A stretch of DNA of 9,914 bases, taken from NCBI GenBank assembly GCA_050012355.1, contig JBEKHI010000322.1:1-9914 (forward strand). Direction: 5' to 3'. Shown here one piece after another: positions 9,301 to 9,914 of this stretch (position 1 is the stretch's first letter; each line of letters begins with the position of its first letter). Source of the DNA: JBEKHI01 sp050012355 (lineage in GTDB: Bacteria; Actinomycetota; Actinomycetes; Streptosporangiales; Streptosporangiaceae). The position numbers and the translations under genes are program-made. The notes under the pieces are model-generated. The model was given only the letters and a program-made list of their open reading frames with translations. It made no database searches and was not told the origin of the DNA.

Positions 9301-9914
9301 AGCAAGGTGGTGAACAGCGGCGCCGGGGCCCGCACGCCGCTGGCGCGCTGCGCGGTGGCCAGCGACGCGTGCTCGTGCACCATCAACTCCGCCAGCTGAC
9401 CCTGCATCGCGCGCAGGGCGACGGCCACGCTGCTCCTGCTGGTGCGCACCCGCACCGGCAGCGTGTTCATCAGCAGCCCGGGGAGCCGGTCCGCGTCCGC
9501 CATCGACTGCATCCGGCCGAACAGCACGGTGCCGAACACGACATCACCGCGACCGGTCAAGCCAGCGAGCACCCGGCCCCAGACCAGATGAAAGAACGTC
9601 GCCGGACTCACCCCGGCTGTCCGCGCGAGCTCACGCACCCGGCCAGCGAGGTCCGCGTCCAGCAGGCTGCGCTGCTCACCGACATCACGCCCGGCACCCC
9701 GGGCCTCAAGGATCCCGAACGGAGCGGTCGGCTCTGTCACATCCCCCAGCAGGGAACCGAAATACGCTTCATGCTCAGCCTCAGGCGTTCCTAGCAGCGC
9801 GTTGCCGACGAACTCGCGGTACGGCAGCGGCTCGGGCAGTTCCGCGCCCCTCCCGTCCAGGATCGCGGCGACCTCGCCCAGGGTGATCTCCAGGGTGGTG
9901 TGATCCTGGGTGAT
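3354..9914 (-). CDS. Multimodular NRPS, terminal part: C-A-PCP-C-A-PCP-TE (5' end beyond window)
   Basis: The frame is open from the right edge to TAG at 3354, giving 2186 visible residues (numbered from the codon at 9914). An internal ATG at 9740 is not the start, since condensation-domain sequence continues upstream of it to the edge. Order: C1 (C-terminal part, 1 to ~298), A1 (~313-793), PCP1 (~815-880, Ser847), C2 (~926-1358), A2 (~1378-1859), PCP2 (~1880-1948, Ser1912) and TE (~1960-2178, Ser2040, Asp2067, His2152). The protein adds two residues, phenylalanine-like then 4-hydroxyphenylglycine-like by pocket code, and its TE hydrolyses or cyclises the finished chain. No stand-alone epimerase or methyltransferase domain is visible. 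The two modules are near-duplicates. The gene overlaps the halogenase, consistent with an operon producing a chlorinated aryl-containing peptide. Confidence 0.97.
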   Translation of the reverse strand: MTQDHTTLEITLGEVAAILDGRGAELPEPLPYREFVGNALLGTPEAEHEAYFGSLLGDVTEPTAPFGILEARGAGRDVGEQRSLLDADLAGRVRELARTAGVSPATFFHLVWGRVLAGLTGRGDVVFGTVLFGRMQSMADADRLPGLLMNTLPVRVRTSRSSVAVALRAMQGQLAELMVHEHASLATAQRASGVRAPAPLFTTLLNYRHNTSGAEGPMDRLSGISILAGRERTNYPLAVSVEDFGNRFGFTVQAAAAIDPGQVTRLLHTTTAHLAAALSADPGLSLGQVEVLDPGEREQTLAGWNDTARPSPAVTVPDLFAAQAARTPQAVAVVGGDVEMSYAELDARSSRLARYLIGLGAGPEDLVAVLMDRGVDLIVALLGILKSGAAYLPVDPDQPAARIGHILNTARPRLLVTEGAGAGPGRVALDDPGVQAVLAGLDSSPVLDADRVAALRPQHPAYAIFTSGSTGEPKGVAVPHSGAVNLAAAQAESLGVDASSRVLQFASAGFDAAVWELLMAVCSGASLVLAPAADRLGAQLPRLVADRRVTHATLPPAVVSVLEPRDFTGLSTLICAGEALSGELVSRWAPGRQLINAYGPTETTVCATMSRPLIPGQGADIGAPIRNTRVFVLDEGLRPVPVGVAGELYVAGAGLARGYLGRAGLTGQRFVACPFPLALGERMYRTGDVARWTRDGVLEFVGRADEQVKVRGFRIEPGEVEAVLTAHPLVAQAVVVAREDVPGDKRLTAYVTTTGAGADSALREWAAQRLPEYMVPSAVVVLEELPVTRNGKLDRAALPAPDYSAATGTGRGPASAREEILCAVFAEVLSVPQVGVDDDFFVLGGHSLLAVRLVEQLRVRGVRVDVRTLFTAATPARLAAVAGREPVMVPLRAAVPDGGQLTAGMLPLAGLDAGELATVLAQVPGGAREVVDIYRLGPLQAGLFFHHRLHQGEGSDPYVLRQVLRFDTRGRLDAFLAAWQQVIDRHEVLRTTIRWEGLPHPVQVVHRHAVLPVTEITVDDSGEGQLAQQLLALELEPMDLRYAPLADARIAPEPGGEGWLLIWRMHHITQDHTTLEIILGEVAAILDGRGAELAEPVPYREFVGSALLGMPEAEHEAYFASLLGDVTEPTAPFEILQARSDGRDVGEQRSLLDTDLAGRVRELARAAGVTPATFFHLLWSRLLAALTGRDDVVFGTVLLGRMQSGAGADRLPGLLMNTLPVRARTGRTSVAAALRAMRGQLAELMVHEHASLATAQRASGVTAPAPLFTTLLNYRYNTLNPRAAIPPGIEPLAVRERTNYPLAVSVEDFGPGFGFTVQAADPIAPERITRLLHTTAAHLAAALQHDPDLPLGEVEVLSPAEREQVLAGWNDTARPRPAVTVVDLFAAQVACAPGAVAVVGGDVEVSYAELDARSGRLARYLTELGAGPEDLVAVLMDRGVDLVVALLGVLKSGAAYLPVDPDQPPARVRQLLDTARPRLVVADGAHAGAGRVVLDDPAVQAALAGLDSSLVVTGLRPQHPAYVMFTSGSTGEPKGIVVEHRDVADLVRDRCWDAAGVIRGLLHSPHAFDASLYELWVPLLAGGRVVLAPRERLDAVGLGALIAGHRLTHVHLTAGLFRVIAEQHPAVFTGVTEVLCGGDVVPAGAVRAVLEAVPGIRVRSLYGPTETTLCVTQIPFGDPEQVGAVLPIGRPLDNTRVLVLDDGLRPVPAGVAGELYVAGAGLARGYLGRPGLTGERFVACPFGPPGVRMYRTGDVARWTQDGVLEFVGRADEQVKIRGFRIEPGEVEAALTAHPEVVSAVVIAREDTPGDKRLTAYVTTTGAGADSALREWVADRLPEYMVPSAVVILGQLPVTGNGKLDRAALPAPDYSAAGTGRRPASAREEILCAVFAEVLGIPRVSVDDDFFALGGHSLLAVRLVSRIRAVLGIELPIRAALSAPSPAGLAASLEEAVGHQNSGVLVPIRPAGDGPPLFCVHGGFGVGFEYTHLSRCMPGQPLYGIGPRGLRGEELPGSLPDMAADYVEQIRTVQATGPYYLLGWSFGGVVAQEMAVQLREAGDQVAGLILVDSYPIRDLPNGLSDAPELTELFTGKGRDAYQKVVKNNARILSEHKVRVSDGDLLLISGVNVEDSVAQQWSSYVSGEIRRFTIDCPHNQMMINADAVQRISEEVLEFLASAPRKAEERLWR
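3369..3375 (-). promoter_or_regulatory. Strong ribosome binding site for the halogenase
   Basis: On the minus strand GGAGGAG sits five bases before the GTG at 3363-3361, inside the last codons of the NRPS gene. It decides the GTG start and allows re-initiation after the NRPS terminates at 3354. Confidence 0.8.
3381..4037 (-). other. Terminal thioesterase domain
   Basis: An alpha/beta-hydrolase release domain with PLFCVHGG near its start and the nucleophile Ser2040 in LGWSFGG (codon 3797-3795). Likely triad partners are Asp2067 in LILVDSYP and His2152 in DCPHNQMM. It would hydrolyse or cyclise the peptide from PCP2. The protein ends a few residues later in a charged tail (KAEERLWR). Confidence 0.92.
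4071..4277 (-). other. Peptidyl carrier protein PCP2
   Basis: DDDFFALGGHSLLAVRL holds the phosphopantetheine serine at residue 1912 (codon 4181-4179). The first half is nearly the same as in PCP1 and the second half diverges, probably because this carrier must present its cargo to a TE rather than a C domain. Confidence 0.93.
4161..4829 (-). repeat. Module duplication, copy 2b (A C-terminal part plus start of PCP)
   Basis: Partner of 7356-8030. Shared protein blocks include GVAGELYVAGAGLARGYLGR, RADEQVK and KLDRAALPAPDYSAA. Confidence 0.85.
4338..5783 (-). other. Adenylation domain A2, predicted 4-hydroxyphenylglycine-like
   Basis: Motifs: FTSGSTGEPKG (1525-1535), LYGPTETT, YRTGD and NGKLDR with Lys1858. 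Pocket residues are D1569 A1570 Y1573 H1611 L1635 G1637 L1661 L1669 C1670 K1858, i.e. DAYHLGLLCK. This fits the Hpg family, whose classical code is DIFHLGLLCK. Hpg synthesis genes are not in this window, so the prediction rests on the pocket alone. Confidence 0.85.
5310..6713 (-). repeat. Module duplication, copy 2a (C end plus A N-terminal part)
   Basis: Partner of 8490-9914. Differences are mostly single substitutions plus short indels around the segment after LNYR and before LRPQHPAY. Confidence 0.85.
5841..7139 (-). other. Condensation domain C2, DCL or dual E/C-like
   Basis: The domain opens with DIYRLGPLQAGLFFHH (932-947), followed by RLHQGEGSD. This resembles, but does not exactly match, the extra HH(I/L)xxxxGD motif of dual epimerisation/condensation domains. 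The catalytic motif is HHITQDH (1066-1072), with His where the textbook HHxxxDG has Gly. It joins the A1 residue to the A2 residue. If the dual reading holds, the upstream residue would be converted to the D form. Confidence 0.85.
7275..7472 (-). other. Peptidyl carrier protein PCP1
   Basis: The motif DDDFFVLGGHSLLAVRL carries the phosphopantetheine serine at residue 847 (codon 7376-7374). LGGHS followed by a C domain of the IYxLxPLQ type is usual before DCL or dual epimerisation/condensation domains. Confidence 0.93.
7356..8030 (-). repeat. Module duplication, copy 1b (A C-terminal part plus start of PCP)
   Basis: Closely similar to 4161-4829. It includes an exact shared stretch of about 54 bases at 7936-7989, matching 4735-4788. 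Similarity ends just after LLAVRLV of the carrier domain. Confidence 0.85.
7536..8978 (-). other. Adenylation domain A1, predicted phenylalanine-like
   Basis: Core motifs: FTSGSTGEPKG (465-475), AYGPTETT, YRTGD and NGKLDR with Lys792. Pocket residues read by eye are D511 A512 W515 T553 I574 A576 A597 V605 C606 K792. This differs at a single position from the well-known GrsA/TycA phenylalanine code DAWTIAAICK. A beta-hydroxylated or ring-modified phenylalanine cannot be excluded. Confidence 0.85.
8490..9914 (-). repeat. Module duplication, copy 1a (C end plus A N-terminal part)
   Basis: Closely similar to 5310-6713 in both DNA and protein, with an offset of 3201 bases over the C-domain part (for example VTEPTAPF, DVGEQRSLLD and MVHEHASLATAQRASGV in both). 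Similarity holds up to the GEPKG motif of the A domain and then breaks off. Confidence 0.85.
9021..9914 (-). other. Condensation domain C1, C-terminal part
   Basis: The visible sequence begins ITQDHTTLE, which aligns with the catalytic HHITQDH motif of C2; the two histidines lie just outside the window. Further motifs (DVVFGTVLFGR, GLLMNTLPVR, RTNYPLAVSVEDFG) are those of the donor/acceptor lobes of condensation domains. This domain would join the growing chain to the residue on PCP1. Confidence 0.92.

Noticed and set aside
3354..9740. ATG at 9740 as the start of the large NRPS
   Set aside because: The frame stays open to the window edge, and residues upstream of this ATG continue a condensation domain parallel to C2, so the ATG is internal.

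Overview
The window is wholly coding on the minus strand and holds three tightly overlapping genes of a nonribosomal peptide synthetase (NRPS) cluster. The sequence is very GC-rich, uses GTG starts and has long spurious open frames opposite the genes. The halogenase resembles glycopeptide-type enzymes. Together this points to a high-GC actinomycete (Streptomyces or Pseudonocardia/Actinoplanes-like); the genus cannot be fixed from this stretch.

In the direction of transcription (right to left) the layout is: (1) 9914-3354, the 3' part of a large NRPS gene whose start lies beyond the right edge. Its visible domains are C(partial)-A1-PCP1-C2-A2-PCP2-TE. The binding-pocket residues read DAWTIAAVCK for A1 (phenylalanine-like) and DAYHLGLLCK for A2 (4-hydroxyphenylglycine-like). 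(2) 3363-1957, a 468-residue FAD-dependent halogenase of the type that chlorinates phenolic residues held on a carrier protein. (3) 1960 to the left edge, a gene with no condensation domain, encoding A3-PCP3-TE. Its TE is cut by the edge, and its unusual pocket reads DPYQIGALFK.

The NRPS stop overlaps the halogenase GTG by 10 bases, and the halogenase stop overlaps the third gene's start by 4 bases (GTGA), so the three are probably co-transcribed and translationally coupled. There is no intergenic space, and I see no promoter, terminator, RNA gene, mobile element or CRISPR array. I saw no in-frame TTA codon.

Proposed logic (inference): the large NRPS ends a peptide with an aromatic residue followed by an arylglycine and releases it with its own TE. 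The halogenase chlorinates a phenolic ring, either on the Hpg-type residue at PCP2 or on the amino acid loaded on PCP3. The small A-PCP-TE protein is the odd element. It could prepare a modified free amino acid, pass an aminoacyl group on, or add a residue in trans.

The two modules of the large NRPS are near-copies of each other except in the substrate-binding core of the A domain. That core looks swapped, and in A2 it resembles the core of A3 more than that of A1.
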